Shown one piece after another: positions 5,110 through 5,791 of a DNA stretch of 5,791 bases. The DNA is from Candidatus Margulisiibacteriota bacterium (GTDB lineage: Bacteria; Margulisbacteria; Termititenacia; Termititenacales; Termititenacaceae). Numbering within the stretch: position 1 is the first letter of the stretch; every line of letters starts with the position of its first letter. Both the position numbers and the translations under genes were made by a program. The DNA lies in contig JAISEH010000076.1 of the NCBI GenBank assembly GCA_031264205.1, forward strand, positions 1 through 5,791, in the 5' to 3' direction. The notes beneath the pieces were generated by a model. That model searched no databases and was not told the DNA's origin. It saw nothing but the letters and a program-made list of their open reading frames with translations.

Positions 5110-5791
5110 ATGGCAAGCGTACAGCTAAAAGATTTGGTCAAATCCTATGACGGCAAAAATCTTATCGTAAAAAATATCAACCTTACGATCAAGGACGGCG
5201 AGTTTTTGGTGCTGGTCGGGCCGTCCGGCTGCGGCAAAACGACGTCGCTGCGCATGATCGCCGGTCTGGAAGAGATCACGTCCGGTGAGATTTTGATCGA
5301 CGGCAAAGTGGTCAATGATGTGCCGCCCAAAGACCGCGATATCGCCATGGTGTTCCAAAACTACGCGCTGTATCCACACATGAGCGTCCGTGAGAATATG
5401 TCTTTTGGCTTGAAACTGCGCAAGATTTCGCCGCAGCTGATCAAAGAAAGAGTTGACGAGGCTTCGGAAATTTTGGGTTTGGGCGAATACCTCGACCGCA
5501 AACCGAAACAGCTTTCCGGCGGCCAGAGACAGCGTGTGGCTCTGGGGCGCGCGATCGTCCGTCACCCCAAAGTGTTTTTGATGGACGAGCCGCTGTCCAA
5601 TCTCGACGCCAAGTTGCGCGTGCAGACTCGCGGCGAGATCAAGAAACTGCACAATCGCCTCAATGCGACGATAGTTTATGTGACGCACGATCAGGTCGAG
5701 GCCATGACGCTAGGCGACCGCATCGCTGTAATGGACAGCGGTATTATTCAGCAATGCGCTCCGGCGATTACTGTCTACGATCAACCGACTA
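5110..5791 (+). CDS. ugpC: ABC sugar-importer ATPase, UgpC/MsmX/MalK type (3' end beyond window)
   Basis: The first 227 codons are present; family members are usually about 360-370 residues, so the C-terminal regulatory OB-fold region is missing because of the window edge. Motifs in order: Walker A GPSGCGKT (37-44), Q-loop VFQNYALYPH with Q83, ABC signature LSGGQ (135-139), Walker B VFLMDEP with D159 and E160, D-loop SNLDA, and H-loop H193 in VTHDQ. The combination YALYPHMSV, LSGGQRQRVALGRAI and VTHDQVEAMT is characteristic of the CUT1 carbohydrate importer ATPases, which energise uptake of oligosaccharides or glycerol phosphate with separate permease and binding proteins. AGGGAA overlaps the ribH stop 5 nt before the ATG. 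A MsmX-like multitask ATPase is plausible because no permease genes are adjacent in view; the symbol reflects the subfamily and the substrate is unknown. Confidence 0.93.
   Translation, partial: MASVQLKDLVKSYDGKNLIVKNINLTIKDGEFLVLVGPSGCGKTTSLRMIAGLEEITSGEILIDGKVVNDVPPKDRDIAMVFQNYALYPHMSVRENMSFGLKLRKISPQLIKERVDEASEILGLGEYLDRKPKQLSGGQRQRVALGRAIVRHPKVFLMDEPLSNLDAKLRVQTRGEIKKLHNRLNATIVYVTHDQVEAMTLGDRIAVMDSGIIQQCAPAITVYDQPT

Noticed and set aside
4584..5688. Long minus-strand open frames opposite ribH and the ABC ATPase gene
   Set aside because: The plus-strand frames encode unmistakable ribH and ABC ATPase motifs; the antisense frames show no family features.

Overview
The window is bacterial, and the taxon cannot be fixed from it. 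Gene order is dense, promoters are sigma70-type and most genes carry AGGAG-like ribosome binding sites. It holds the tail of a Clp ATPase gene, a complete lumazine synthase gene and the start of an ABC sugar-importer ATPase gene. No rRNA, tRNA, CRISPR array, transposase or integrase was seen.

Layout: positions 1-159 encode the last 52 residues of a ClpB/ClpC-type AAA+ ATPase. Convergent to it, with abutting stop codons, is a small XRE-family regulator (531 to 160, minus strand). A 160-bp divergent region (532-691) holds a near-consensus promoter (TTGACA-17-TATACT) whose -35 box lies inside a perfect inverted repeat. That promoter faces a three-gene unit: a 441-residue, extremely Cys-rich repeat protein (692-2017), a small radical SAM enzyme (2023-2853) and a larger radical SAM/SPASM enzyme (2869-4587). 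A second strong promoter (TTGTCA-17-TATAAT, 4570-4598) overlaps the end of the second enzyme gene. It starts a separate housekeeping unit: ribH (4636-5100) and a UgpC/MsmX/MalK-type ATPase cut by the window end (5110-5791).

The central unit is the interesting part. It has the logic of a RiPP (ribosomally made, post-translationally modified peptide) cassette: substrate gene, then two adjacent radical SAM maturases, under a dedicated regulator. The proposed substrate is very unlike a usual RiPP precursor. It has an N-terminal tract of 16-residue repeats, a middle domain, and about 13 tandem units built on C-x-x-R-C-x-C-D with a 14-residue period, giving 49 cysteines in about 203 residues. The array changes character midway: the first half uses a Gly-Cys junction (four Cys per unit) and the second half an Asp-Thr/Ala junction (three Cys per unit). 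No dedicated protease, exporter or signal peptide is visible, so the fate of the product is unknown. A cytoplasmic metal-binding or metallocluster protein is a real alternative to a secreted natural product. By eye the cassette is more AT-rich than the Clp tail and ribH beside it, which fits an acquired accessory module between core genes.
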